DNA from: Candidatus Gastranaerophilales bacterium HUM_1
GTDB lineage: Bacteria; Cyanobacteriota; Vampirovibrionia; Gastranaerophilales; Gastranaerophilaceae
Length of the DNA stretch: 64,000 bases
Direction of reading: 5' to 3'
NCBI GenBank assembly: GCA_002103105.1
Contig: DAAY01000003.1
Coordinates: forward strand, 633,796-697,795
Positions 8,529 through 16,619 of this stretch are shown here, piece by piece. Under the pieces are notes generated by a model, which saw only the letters and a program-made list of their open reading frames with translations, was not told the origin of the DNA and ran no database searches. Position 1 is the first letter of the stretch. Every line of letters starts with the position of its first letter. The position numbers and the translations under genes were made by a program.

Positions 8529-9852
8529 ATTTTTTAAATTTTCACAAGATAAATTAAGTTTTTTATACGACAATAGTTTATTTTTACAACACATAGACAA
8601 GTTCATTTTGTTCTTTATTATGGTGACTTTTTTGTCATCTACATTTATGAACTCTGATTCTATCGGCTTTTTTGCCTTGATTGCAATGTTTTTGACTATT
8701 GTTAAAATGCTCACAAAACCAAATGAAAAACTGAGCTTCAAGCATTTTGAAATTTGGTTGGTTGCTTATTTTATGTTAGTTGTCGTGAGTCTTTTTGGCT
8801 CTACATTGTTTGAATTGAGCTTGAAGGGCTTTTTTAAGACTTTTGTTTACTTGGGTTTTTATTTTTCTGTTGCTCAATATTTGAAAAATAATACCTCAAA
8901 AATCCCAGTAGTTATGGGTACAATGGTTTTGTGTATTTGCGGTGAAAGTATCGTTGGATTTTTACAAAGTTTCTTACACTTAGATGAAATTTCAACATGG
9001 CAAGATACTTCAAACTTGAATCCAGAAGATGTTTTGTCACGTGTTTATGGAACTTTGAAGCCATTAAATCCTAACTTGTATGGTGGTTATTTAGTAGCTG
9101 GTTTGGGTTCTGTAATTGGTTCAGTTTTTTATTTCTTGAATAAGAAACAATTCAAGTTAATGCTTGTTGCTGTGGCTTTTGCATTGCTTACGGTTTATAC
9201 TATTTTGCAAACAGGTTGTAGAGGTGCATATTTGTCAATGATGTTGATATTTGGTTGTGTATTTCTATTATCTGCAAAATTTTTCTGGAATACTTATAAA
9301 AAAATCTATTTATCTATTATTGGTGGAGCATTTGCGTTATTTGTGTTTGCGATGACTTTTGTAGGTGCTTTAAGACATCGTTTTATGTCAATTTTTGCAA
9401 TGCGTAATGACTCATCAAATTCATTTAGATTTAATGTTTATCATTCTTCATTGCAAATGTTAAAAGATAATTGGTTATTAGGAATAGGTGTTGGGAATAA
9501 GAATTTTAGAGAAATTTACGGCTTGTATATGAAAACTGGCTTTGATGCTTTGAGTGCTTATAATATTTATCTTGAAACTGCGGTAGAAAGTGGAATATTC
9601 GCACTTGTGGCTTTTTTAGGCTTTTTAATCACAATGTCAAAAGATGCAGTGAAATATATTTTGCATTCTGAAAATAGAGAACAAATTATATTTATTGCGG
9701 CATCAATAATTTCTATATGGGCAGTTATGTTCCACGGATTAGTTGATACGATTTATTTCAGACCTCAATTGCAATTTATGTTCTGGACATATGTTGCGGT
9801 GATTTCAACTGTATTGAACGATAAATCAGTAAAGACTCCAGTCATTGAATAA
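8518..9852 (+). CDS. O-antigen ligase / polymerase family protein (Wzy_C)
   Basis: The 444-residue polytopic protein has about ten to twelve hydrophobic segments. The central part carries the family signature GCRGAYLSMMLIF and then a large periplasmic loop with RFNVYHSSLQMLKDNWLLGIGVGN (given in part: DNWLLGIGVGNKNF), the usual 'W..GiG.gnf' motif of WaaL/Wzy proteins. The family joins O-antigen or similar glycans to lipid A-core or polymerises repeat units at the periplasmic face. It overlaps the DUF4330 gene by 11 bases and is part of the rfaE1 block. A hairpin GACTCCA/TGGAGTC (9834-9860) spans its stop codon but lacks a U-run. Ligase and polymerase cannot be told apart from sequence. Confidence 0.8.
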   Translation: MFNRFFKFSQDKLSFLYDNSLFLQHIDKFILFFIMVTFLSSTFMNSDSIGFFALIAMFLTIVKMLTKPNEKLSFKHFEIWLVAYFMLVVVSLFGSTLFELSLKGFFKTFVYLGFYFSVAQYLKNNTSKIPVVMGTMVLCICGESIVGFLQSFLHLDEISTWQDTSNLNPEDVLSRVYGTLKPLNPNLYGGYLVAGLGSVIGSVFYFLNKKQFKLMLVAVAFALLTVYTILQTGCRGAYLSMMLIFGCVFLLSAKFFWNTYKKIYLSIIGGAFALFVFAMTFVGALRHRFMSIFAMRNDSSNSFRFNVYHSSLQMLKDNWLLGIGVGNKNFREIYGLYMKTGFDALSAYNIYLETAVESGIFALVAFLGFLITMSKDAVKYILHSENREQIIFIAASIISIWAVMFHGLVDTIYFRPQLQFMFWTYVAVISTVLNDKSVKTPVIE

Positions 9853-9900
9853 GTGGAGTCAGTAAATTCATTTCGTGTTTTTATAAAATAACAATGTTGT

Positions 9901-10314
9901 CTAGCAGAAAAATCCTGGACTTATTCCATAACCAAAGCCCATATTAAAGCCACCGTATGGCATTCCCATTCCGAACATTCCTCCTCCATAACAACAAGGG
10001 GTCATCCCACAGTATGGAGAGTTGAAAAACATCCACGGACTTGCAACGGATAGCATTGCCATTGTTCCATATGTGTTTGCAACAGGGTTTCCGTAACCGT
10101 ATGCCATATTTACATTAAATCCCATTGGATTACCGCATTTTGCCATATCGTAAGCAATAGCATTTCTTACAACCCCGTTGCCTATATTGTTAAATAGGCT
10201 ACAAGTTGCTATGCTAGGGTCAACACCTTGTTTCCGCTGTTCAAGATATGATACTCCCGAACCCAGAAAGCAGTTAATGTTGCTCAATATGTTCATCGTA
10301 TTAGCAAAGCTCAT
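9901..10314 (-). CDS. Small Gly/Met/Tyr-rich orphan protein
   Basis: The 137-residue protein has a helical N-terminal half (MNILSNINCFLGSGVSYLEQ) and a C-terminal half dominated by Gly, Met, Phe, Tyr and Pro with clustered Cys (CCYGGGMFGMGMPYGG). There is no signal peptide. I do not recognise a family. Its composition resembles low-complexity structural or adhesive proteins. The gene stands alone, convergent with the O-antigen-ligase-like gene, and has a normal binding site (AGAGG) upstream of the ATG. Confidence 0.6.
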   Translation of the reverse strand: MSFANTMNILSNINCFLGSGVSYLEQRKQGVDPSIATCSLFNNIGNGVVRNAIAYDMAKCGNPMGFNVNMAYGYGNPVANTYGTMAMLSVASPWMFFNSPYCGMTPCCYGGGMFGMGMPYGGFNMGFGYGISPGFFC

Positions 10315-10520
10315 TATAATCCTCTCTGATTTGTACTCTTATTTATATAAAGTTTTTTTTGAATAAGAAATTGCTAAAAAATATTACTTTGTAACGATAT
10401 ATTAAGTATATACTTTTTAAATAAGCAATTAGTTTAATTATTTTTTATACATTTTGGCGATTATATTTTTTGACAATGTTAGTAAAATTTCAATATACAG
10501 ATTTGTAGGGAGTAAATTGT

Positions 10521-10829
10521 ATGTTTATTGGTAATAGTTGTAATGATTGCAATAGGTACAATCGTTTGGAAATGAAAAATGTTGACCAGAATATGCTTGC
10601 GTGGCTAGAAGATATTATTGAAGAGAACAATAGTCGAATAGAACGTAAAGAGTGGAAAAGTAAGTATAACAGTTATGTTGTTTATGATTACGAGCCATTT
10701 TGTACTGAAGGTTTTGAAATCAATCTTGTTATTTCTTCTATCGATAGTTCGTATTTGAATTTCATTAAATATTTATACGATGAGAAGATTAGTACAATTG
10801 AATATTTGAATAATTGTATAATGATATGA
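10521..10829 (+). CDS. Small hypothetical protein
   Basis: The product is 102 residues, begins MFIGNSCNDCNRYNR with a CxxC pair, and is otherwise acidic and Tyr-rich. A binding site (GGGAG) lies at a proper distance before ATG 10521 and a strong hairpin follows the stop, so it looks like a genuine monocistronic gene. No family is recognised. The upstream 200 bases are very AT-rich and serve two divergent genes. Confidence 0.55.
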   Translation: MFIGNSCNDCNRYNRLEMKNVDQNMLAWLEDIIEENNSRIERKEWKSKYNSYVVYDYEPFCTEGFEINLVISSIDSSYLNFIKYLYDEKISTIEYLNNCIMI

Positions 10830-10834
10830 TAGCA

Positions 10835-10864
10835 AAAGCGGAAGAACTTATGCTCTTCCGCTTT
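10835..10864. terminator. Bidirectional stem-loop
   Basis: An 11-bp perfect stem AAAGCGGAAGA / TCTTCCGCTTT encloses an 8-base loop. It lies between two convergent genes (ends at 10829 and 10887), so it can end transcription in both directions. The flanking U-runs are short. Confidence 0.7.
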
Positions 10865-10886
10865 AGTGGTTAAAACTTTTTATATA

Positions 10887-11174
10887 TTAACCTTCCTGAT
10901 TTTCAGAGGAAAGTTTTTGAAAACATTCTTTGCAAAATACTTCTCTTCCTGGTACAGGTTTGAATGGAACTTGAGTTTGTGCTCCACATTTTGAACAAAC
11001 AGCATCATACATTCTTCTGTTTTTTCTGTTGTTTTTTCTACGTGCGGATCTGCATTCTGGACATCTTTTTGGTTTGTTAACGAGACCTTTTTCTGCATAA
11101 AATTCTTGTTCGCCAGCTGTAAATACAAATTCTTTTCCGCAGTCTTCACATACTAATTTTTCATCTTCGTACAT
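10887..11174 (-). CDS. Zinc-ribbon protein with two CxxC-CxxC modules
   Basis: The 95-residue protein has an N-terminal zinc ribbon (CEDCGKEFVFTAGEQEFY, then CPECR) typical of the 'probable zinc-ribbon' zf-trcl family, a basic linker RRKNNRKNRR, and a second ribbon (CSKCGAQTQVPF, then CKECF). This arrangement fits the small CxxC-x20-CxxC nucleic-acid-binding proteins seen in Firmicutes, Cyanobacteria and candidate phyla. The basic linker suggests RNA or DNA contact, but the role is unknown. It has its own short leader and a good binding site (AGGAG) before the ATG. Confidence 0.7.
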   Translation of the reverse strand: MYEDEKLVCEDCGKEFVFTAGEQEFYAEKGLVNKPKRCPECRSARRKNNRKNRRMYDAVCSKCGAQTQVPFKPVPGREVFCKECFQKLSSENQEG

Positions 11175-11273
11175 TGTTTTTCTCCTGATTGTGTACTTCT
11201 GGCTATATTTTATTTACAACCATCCCTTTATTGTACACTATTTTCAGATTTTTGCAAGTGCCTATGCTATTTT

Positions 11274-11891
11274 TTAGCCCATTGGTGGAGGTTGAATGTA
11301 TAAAGGCTTAAGTTCTTGCCATTTTGCAGATGAGCTTTTTAATTTTTCGTATGCTAATTTAGCTAGAATATCTCCTAGTGGATATTCTGCTTGTTGGTAT
11401 GATGTTCCGCCAAGTTCTTTTTGCATTTTATCATCTGTAATTAAATAATAATCAGCTTTTTCTAATTGTTTTTTTATTTCGTCTAATTGGATTGCACCTT
11501 TAACTTCTTCATCATAATAAAGATATGCACTATTTTTTCTTGCATCAAGAGCAACCATTGTTGGTTTGTCAGTTGGGTTTATTTTTGACAAGATTTCAAG
11601 TGATGAAACTCCGACAGCTGGCAAGTTCAATTGTTGTGCTATCATTCTTGCAACAGTTGTACAAGCTCTTATCCCTGTAAAACTTCCAGGTCCGATATTT
11701 GTACCTATGGCATCAATGTCTTTAGGTGATAAGTTGTTCTTTTTCAACACATCCTTGATTGTTGAAATTAAGAATGCTGAATGGTATTTATTATCTTTAT
11801 TTGTCACAACTTCAGATGATAAAATTTTGTCATCTTCTGATAGTGTAACGTACATTTTGTCTAAGCAGGTGTCAAAAACTAAAATCTTCAC
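11274..11891 (-). CDS. tsaB: tRNA threonylcarbamoyladenosine biosynthesis protein TsaB
   Basis: This 205-residue ASKHA-fold protein has MKILVFDTCLDKMYV at the N-terminus and the signature NIGPGSFTGIRACTTVARMIA near residue 65. TsaB is the scaffold partner of TsaD and TsaE in making t6A37 on ANN-decoding tRNAs. It starts with GTG, and this codon overlaps the TGA of tsaE (GTGA), so the two are translationally coupled. The C-terminal part is shorter and less conserved than in E. coli, which is usual. TsaD and TsaC are not in the window. Confidence 0.9.
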   Translation of the reverse strand: MKILVFDTCLDKMYVTLSEDDKILSSEVVTNKDNKYHSAFLISTIKDVLKKNNLSPKDIDAIGTNIGPGSFTGIRACTTVARMIAQQLNLPAVGVSSLEILSKINPTDKPTMVALDARKNSAYLYYDEEVKGAIQLDEIKKQLEKADYYLITDDKMQKELGGTSYQQAEYPLGDILAKLAYEKLKSSSAKWQELKPLYIQPPPMG

Positions 11892-12361
11892 TTTTCTAAT
11901 CCTTTAATAATTTCAATACAATCTTTTCCATAACCTGTAAAGGTATATTTTCTATCATCATTATCTTCATAGGTTACGTTTATTTTTATGTGGTTGAATG
12001 GAAATTCATTTTGAGAGAATTCTGCCCATTCTACAAAGGTGAGTTGCTTTCCTTCGGAGTATTCTCGAAGTTCATCCATAATTGTTTTGACGCCTTCGTT
12101 TTCCAATCGATATAAATCAAAATGATACATTGGAAGTTTTCCTCCGTGGTATTCATTTAGAATTACAAATGTTGGGCTTGTTACTTTTTCTTCAATTCCA
12201 ATTTCTTTTGCAACTTCTTTTACAAATGCTGTTTTCCCAGCTCCAATTTCGCCGTACAAATTTACAAAACATCCTTTTTCTTCAACAAGTTTTGCAAATT
12301 TTTTTGCTAAATCTTTAGTATCTTCTAAATTTTTGCATATTTTTTCATATGTTTCAATCAT
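11888..12361 (-). CDS. tsaE: tRNA threonylcarbamoyladenosine biosynthesis ATPase TsaE
   Basis: The 157-residue P-loop protein has GEIGAGKTAFVKEVA (Walker A, residues ~37-50), TSPTFVILNEY and HFDLYRLE followed by FVEWAE, all family hallmarks. TsaE binds the TsaB-TsaD complex and hydrolyses ATP to reset it during t6A synthesis. Its start overlaps the end of the diguanylate cyclase gene by 8 bases, and its end overlaps tsaB by 4, so the three are one operon with yebC. Confidence 0.92.
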   Translation of the reverse strand: MIETYEKICKNLEDTKDLAKKFAKLVEEKGCFVNLYGEIGAGKTAFVKEVAKEIGIEEKVTSPTFVILNEYHGGKLPMYHFDLYRLENEGVKTIMDELREYSEGKQLTFVEWAEFSQNEFPFNHIKINVTYEDNDDRKYTFTGYGKDCIEIIKGLEK

Positions 12362-13586
12362 TGTTTACTACTACCTTGTTCCTTCCAGTATTTTTGGCTT
12401 GATAAAGAGCTTTGTCTGCTTTTTTCAATAGTTCTTCTTCGTTGTCATCTGCTTGCATTTCGTATATGCCAAGGCTCAATGTTACTTGAATTTCTTTTGT
12501 TTCGCTGTCAGGGTTAACTTTTGAAATATCAATAACCTTGTCTTCAATTGTTTTTCTTAGACGTTCTGCAACCATTTGTGCTTCATTTATTTTGGTGAAT
12601 GGGAGGAGGATTGAAAATTCTTCTCCACCATATCGTCCAGCAATATCGTATTCTCTTAACTGGCCTCTAATAATTTTTGCAATTGATTTTAATACTAAAT
12701 CTCCGACTGCGTGTCCGTATGTGTCGTTAACTTTTTTGAAAAAGTCAATGTCTGTCATAATTCCGCAAAGAGGAGCTTTTTGACGTTTCGCATTTGATAC
12801 TTCTTGTTTTAAACGTTCTTCTAATTGTCTGCGGTTGTAAAAACCAGTTAAAGCATCAAGTGTTGCGTGTTTTAATATCTCTGCATAAACATTTGCTCTG
12901 TTTATTGTTGTTGCGATTTGTTTTGAAAGTTGTTGAAGATATTCTCTATCTTTTGGTGTAATTTCTTCGTTATTTGTACTTTTTGCAACTAGTGTTCCTA
13001 CGTTTTTGGATTCACTCATTAAAGGAATGAGAAATGTTTTTTTGTCGCTAGACAATTCTTTGGAATGATTTCTCGAAACAATTTCTAGGATATTTTTGTC
13101 ATTACAAGCGGTAGGCCAAGCCAGTGCGTTTACTCCAACATTTTCATCTCTGATAAAAATATAAATCAAGTAATCAGTAAAGAATTTATCCAACATTTCA
13201 CCCACAATTGGGATTACGTAGTTTAATTCGTATTGTGTTTCTATGATTTTTGCAATATTTTTCATCGTATCGTGAAAATCAATGTCTTTTTGCATTTTTT
13301 CAGAAAGCAAAATGTTTTGGATTTTCAAGGAAATAAACGGTGCTGTAATATCTAAAAATTTTTCAAGTTCAATGGTTTTGTTCGTAAATTCTAAATATCC
13401 GATACATTTTTTATGTTTGAATACGGGATATCTGTATTCAAAATTGTTAGGGATATTATCTGTGTTTATAAAAAAATCTTTAATGCCAAAGTTTTTGGCA
13501 AAAAAAGTTCCCAATGACGAGTTCAGCGTTTTTTCGCTGTAACTTTCATTAAGAACTTTTGAAAGTTTTTCTATATTACTAAGCAA
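12354..13586 (-). CDS. Diguanylate cyclase with GAF-like sensor domain
   Basis: The 410-residue protein has a GAF-like region (about 100-235) followed by a GGDEF domain. The active-site motif is RYGGEEF at ~319, with DIDFFKKVNDTYGHAVGD upstream and a product-inhibition I-site RxxD (REYD) five residues before GGEEF. It should therefore be an active, feedback-inhibited c-di-GMP synthase, apparently cytoplasmic because no membrane segment is visible. The start appears to be TTG, with GAGG ten bases upstream inside the end of yebC. Its location inside a yebC-tsaE-tsaB operon is unusual and gives no hint of the signal. Confidence 0.88.
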   Translation of the reverse strand: MLSNIEKLSKVLNESYSEKTLNSSLGTFFAKNFGIKDFFINTDNIPNNFEYRYPVFKHKKCIGYLEFTNKTIELEKFLDITAPFISLKIQNILLSEKMQKDIDFHDTMKNIAKIIETQYELNYVIPIVGEMLDKFFTDYLIYIFIRDENVGVNALAWPTACNDKNILEIVSRNHSKELSSDKKTFLIPLMSESKNVGTLVAKSTNNEEITPKDREYLQQLSKQIATTINRANVYAEILKHATLDALTGFYNRRQLEERLKQEVSNAKRQKAPLCGIMTDIDFFKKVNDTYGHAVGDLVLKSIAKIIRGQLREYDIAGRYGGEEFSILLPFTKINEAQMVAERLRKTIEDKVIDISKVNPDSETKEIQVTLSLGIYEMQADDNEEELLKKADKALYQAKNTGRNKVVVNND

Positions 13587-13591
13587 ACTTA

Positions 13592-14341
13592 TTAAACCTC
13601 AACTTGATCCGCAATTTCATCTGGAATGTCGCAATTTGCATATACATTTTGAACATCGTCCAACTCTTCTAGTCTTTCGATTAATCTCATTACAGAAGTT
13701 GCTGTTTTGACGTCTGTAACTTCAATTGTGTTTTGTGGAATTCTAGTTAATTCTGCGGTTGTGCTTTTGAATCCTTCTGCTTCAAGACCTTCAACTACTG
13801 CTTGGAAATTTTCCACAGAAGTTAAAACTTTGTAGCAATCTTCTTCTTCAGTAACATCCTCAGCATCAAGATTGATTGCGGCTTCAAATAGTTTGTCAAA
13901 ATCAACAGTATTTTCAAATTCAATACTACCTTTTCTGTCGAACATCCAGCTTACGCAATTTGTTTCACCAAGGTTTCCGTTGAATTTTGTAAAGATACTT
14001 CTAACATCTCCAGCTGTTCTGTTTCTGTTATCTGTCATTGCTTCTAAAACAACTGCAACTCCACCAGCTGCGTATCCTTCATAAGTTAATTCTTCGTAGT
14101 TGTCAGCAGCACCAGCTCCCGCACCTTTATCAATAGCTCTTTTGATATTATCGTTTGGAAGTCCTGCAGCTTTTGCTTTTTCAATGGCTGTTCTTAGACG
14201 GAAATTACCAGCAGGATCAGCACCTCCAAGTCTTGCTGCTACGATAAGTTCTCTTGAGTATTTTTGAAATACTACGGCTTTTTGTGAATCTGTTTTGGCT
14301 TTTTTGTTTTTAATATTTGCCCATTTTGAGTGTCCTGACAT
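13592..14341 (-). CDS. yebC: YebC/PmpR family protein
   Basis: The 249-residue protein begins with the invariant MSGHSKWANIKNKKAK and has KYSRELIVAARLGGADP, PNDNIKRAIDKGAG and YEGYAAGGVAVV, typical of the TACO1/YebC family. Members act as transcription regulators or ribosome-associated factors that ease translation of polyproline stretches; this one falls in the longer group by length. It heads the four-gene leftward operon and ends five bases before the cyclase start. Confidence 0.93.
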   Translation of the reverse strand: MSGHSKWANIKNKKAKTDSQKAVVFQKYSRELIVAARLGGADPAGNFRLRTAIEKAKAAGLPNDNIKRAIDKGAGAGAADNYEELTYEGYAAGGVAVVLEAMTDNRNRTAGDVRSIFTKFNGNLGETNCVSWMFDRKGSIEFENTVDFDKLFEAAINLDAEDVTEEEDCYKVLTSVENFQAVVEGLEAEGFKSTTAELTRIPQNTIEVTDVKTATSVMRLIERLEELDDVQNVYANCDIPDEIADQVEV

Positions 14342-14485
14342 ATTTATTCCTCTTACTTTATCTGTATTTCTTCTGCCTTGATGATAACAAAAATTTATTT
14401 CATTTTCAACATGGGGATTGATTGAAAAAGTCTATAAGCTAATAAGTGGATAAGTTTTTTACAAAATAAGGCACAGGGTAAGAAG

Positions 14486-14770
14486 GAAACGGGTTCGGAA
14501 TGACTATTGCACACAACTCTCTCCAAGGGTAGAGAGAAAATTGTCTTTGAGCTTATGGCGAAAAGTAACAATTTCGAGAGAGGTTTTTTCTTTTTTCATC
14601 ATCCCCTCTCCTAAATCCTCTCCCTAGGAGAGGACGTAATTTTAAAGAGATTCTTCGGAATAATTTGCGGGTTTGTATCAAAATTATAATTACAAATTCC
14701 TCAGAATGACGGATATTGAGTAAAAATCTTACAAGCTTTATATACTAAGCAGTATCTCAAGCTAACTTGT
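14486..14770 (+). repeat. Long direct repeat R3 (~285 bases), left copy
   Basis: This block is nearly identical to 16206-16491 in the same orientation. Shared landmarks are GAAACGGGTTCGGAATGAC, ACACAACTCTCTCC, CCCTCTCCTAAATCCTCTCC, a central GGATTCTTCGGAATAATTTGCG-like segment and the end TCAAGCTAACTTGT. Differences are a few substitutions and one- or two-base indels. The two copies flank the gene at 14894-16003. Confidence 0.9.
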
Positions 14771-14866
14771 AACCCCTCATCCTAACCTCAGCCATACGGC
14801 ACGCAGTTTCACTCGACTCAACTTCGTTTCGTCGGTTCAGCTAGTGTCCCTCGGAAGAGGATGAAA
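14771..14866. repeat. Interspersed repeat copy B (~95 bases)
   Basis: This is the second copy of the block at 3754-3848, differing mainly in the outer palindrome halves (CTCATCC versus CTCTCC; GGAAGAGG versus GGAGAGG). The outer differences are partly compensating, as expected for a hairpin-forming element. Confidence 0.85.
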
Positions 14867-14893
14867 TTTAACAAAGAGATACTCCTCAATACG

Positions 14894-16003
14894 CTATGTA
14901 GATTGAGTCTTGAACAAACCTTTTACTTTTATTATCTTATGTTCTCCATTAATTTTTTTGTTAAGTACGTCCGTCATTGAATCTAAAGAATTCACCTCAG
15001 AAGATGGATTTGCCCCAACATAAGAAGATGTAGGTAATCCCGTCTGAACTTTTTTTGCAACTTTCGTCTTATTATCACCTATATATTCTAAATTCTTCAG
15101 AATTTCATTTTTTAATACTTTGCTTGTTCGTTTATAAATTTCTGATACCAAACCTTGACTAGTTATATTTTCCGAACCTGTCATATATCTTTTTACCGCA
15201 TCCCCAGCTGCGTAGGCACGAACTTCATCATCTAAAGTATTCTTAACTGTTACTAAATCAACAAAAGAATCTTTATTTTTAGGATTAATATGACGTCTAG
15301 TTATTGCTCTGATATAGGCATCAACACGCTTATCATCAGTCAAACCAGTAAAATTTTTACTTTTCAAAAGTTTTGTTACCCCTTCTGCTGTTGGTTCAAC
15401 CCCTTTTAGGCCACCTGTCTTAGCTAAATATTCAATACCGAAATATTTTATTAAATCCATTTGAATATCTGACTCCAGTGCAATATGTTCATGGGTTTCA
15501 AACTTTTCAATTGGAGTTGAAGGTTTTACTTTTTCTTTTGGACTTGATATTTTTTGAACAAGTTTCAAAAAGATGCTACGTTTTGGGGTATGTTCATTGT
15601 ACATATAATGTTCAAATTCATGTGCAAAAGTTGGTATTGCTTTCGAATTGGGATTAGAACCATTAAGGCTAGGAACAAAAATACCCTTGGTTTTACCCAT
15701 ATTAAAATACATAGCTCCATAATCAGCAGTTGCAGAGTCAATAGCTTCAAAATTTTCACCAGCTGTTTCCAAAAGCTGTTTAAACTCATTTTTATCCGTA
15801 ACAATCCTTACGTTAGCTTTCGGAACTTGTTTTTTTATTGTTGATTGAATCAATTCTTTAGTAATGGGTTTGCCACTTTTAGATAAATCTACTAATTCTT
15901 TTCCAATATTAATAGCGGCGTCAACGGATTGCTGCTTTGTATAATAACCAAAATGATTAGTCGTTTTTGAAACAATAAACCGTGCCATTTTTGATATGAA
16001 CAT
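14894..16003 (-). CDS. Putative HExxH metallopeptidase (gluzincin-like)
   Basis: The 369-residue protein has a zinc-site motif HEFEH at ~128-132 and a downstream DDEVRAYAAG, whose Glu (~260) is placed like the third ligand in gluzincins. No known family can be assigned. I start at ATG 16003 because AAAGGA lies six bases upstream; an in-frame TTG at 16057 lacks a binding site. There is no clear signal peptide. The gene lies between two long direct repeats (14486 and 16206). Two more proteins in this window (31492, 53746) share the same HExxH plus E[IV]xA[YF] layout, suggesting a divergent family. A secreted or host-directed protease is a guess. Confidence 0.65.
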   Translation of the reverse strand: MFISKMARFIVSKTTNHFGYYTKQQSVDAAINIGKELVDLSKSGKPITKELIQSTIKKQVPKANVRIVTDKNEFKQLLETAGENFEAIDSATADYGAMYFNMGKTKGIFVPSLNGSNPNSKAIPTFAHEFEHYMYNEHTPKRSIFLKLVQKISSPKEKVKPSTPIEKFETHEHIALESDIQMDLIKYFGIEYLAKTGGLKGVEPTAEGVTKLLKSKNFTGLTDDKRVDAYIRAITRRHINPKNKDSFVDLVTVKNTLDDEVRAYAAGDAVKRYMTGSENITSQGLVSEIYKRTSKVLKNEILKNLEYIGDNKTKVAKKVQTGLPTSSYVGANPSSEVNSLDSMTDVLNKKINGEHKIIKVKGLFKTQST

Positions 16004-16151
16004 TAGTTTTCCTTTATATAATATCCCCTTATGAATATAAAGTTTTTTCATTCCCAATAATTGCGTTGAAATTTTGTTTTGTTAAAAAATCTTAACTCAG
16101 GCAAATTCTGTCATTCTGAGCGAAGCGAAGAATCTCAAAGTTAACAAATAT

Positions 16152-16224
16152 GTCACTCCGAACTGGTTTCAGAGTCTCTGTCCAAACGCACCAGCTAGAG
16201 ATTTCGAAACGGGTTCGGAATGAC
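16152..16224. repeat. Imperfect inverted repeat
   Basis: The left arm (16152-16178, starting GTCACTCCGAACTGG) pairs with the right arm (16198-16224, ending GGGTTCGGAATGAC) over about 27 bases with a few mismatches, around a 19-base loop. The right arm is also the beginning of the long direct repeat. Confidence 0.7.
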
Positions 16225-16491
16225 TATTGCACACAACTCTCTCCAAGGGTAGAGAGAGAAATTGTCTTTGAGGCTATGGCGAAAAGTAACAATTTCGAGA
16301 GATGGTTTTTTTTTTCATCATCCCCTCTCCTAAATCCTCTCCCTAGGAGAGGACATAATTTTAAAGAGATTCTTCGGAATAATTTGCGGGTTTGTATTAA
16401 AATTATAGTTACAAATTTCTCAGAATGACGGATATTGAGTAAAATTCTTACAAGCTTGGCATTTTGAGTAAAGTATCTCAAGCTAACTTGT
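16206..16491 (+). repeat. Long direct repeat R4 (~286 bases), right copy
   Basis: This is the partner of 14486-14770. Together they frame 1.4 kb holding a single leftward gene. No transposase or terminal target-site duplication is visible. Confidence 0.9.
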
Positions 16492-16501
16492 GTTTAGCTT
16501 A

Positions 16502-16537
16502 ACCCCTCATCCTAACCTTCTCCCTCGGGAGAAGGAA
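16502..16537 (+). repeat. Short interspersed repeat, second copy
   Basis: Nearly identical to 6700-6736 (ACCCCTCATCCTAACC followed by TCCCTCGGGAGAAGG). Confidence 0.75.
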
Positions 16538-16553
16538 CAAATATTAAGGATAT

Positions 16554-16596
16554 TAAAAAAATCCCGACATTGTTTTTCAATATCGGGATTTTTTAT
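16554..16596. terminator. Intrinsic terminator of the SLH gene
   Basis: AAAAAATCCCGA pairs with TCGGGATTTTTT around a short loop that itself can pair (CATTG/CAAT). A/T runs flank both sides, so it can act in both directions; the gene it most likely serves ends at 16620 on the minus strand. Confidence 0.85.
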
Positions 16597-16619
16597 TTAA
16601 TCTATGTTAACTAATATTA

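Larger units (their letters stand above)
14342..14893. other. Repeat-filled gap
   Basis: About 550 bases lack any credible gene. They contain the promoter region of the yebC operon at the left end, then repeat R3 (14486-14770) and repeat copy B (14771-14866) next to the 3' end of the HExxH gene. Confidence 0.75.
16058..16619. other. Repeat-filled gap between HExxH gene and SLH gene
   Basis: It holds a GTCATTCTGAGCGAAGCGAAG unit (16110-16136), an imperfect inverted repeat (16152-16178 with 16198-16224), the right direct repeat (16206-16491), the short repeat at 16502-16537 and the terminator of the SLH gene. There is no credible gene. Confidence 0.75.

Noticed and set aside
16150..16481. Open frames on both strands across the right direct repeat
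   Set aside because: They follow repeat and inverted-repeat sequence and are broken by indels in the left repeat copy.
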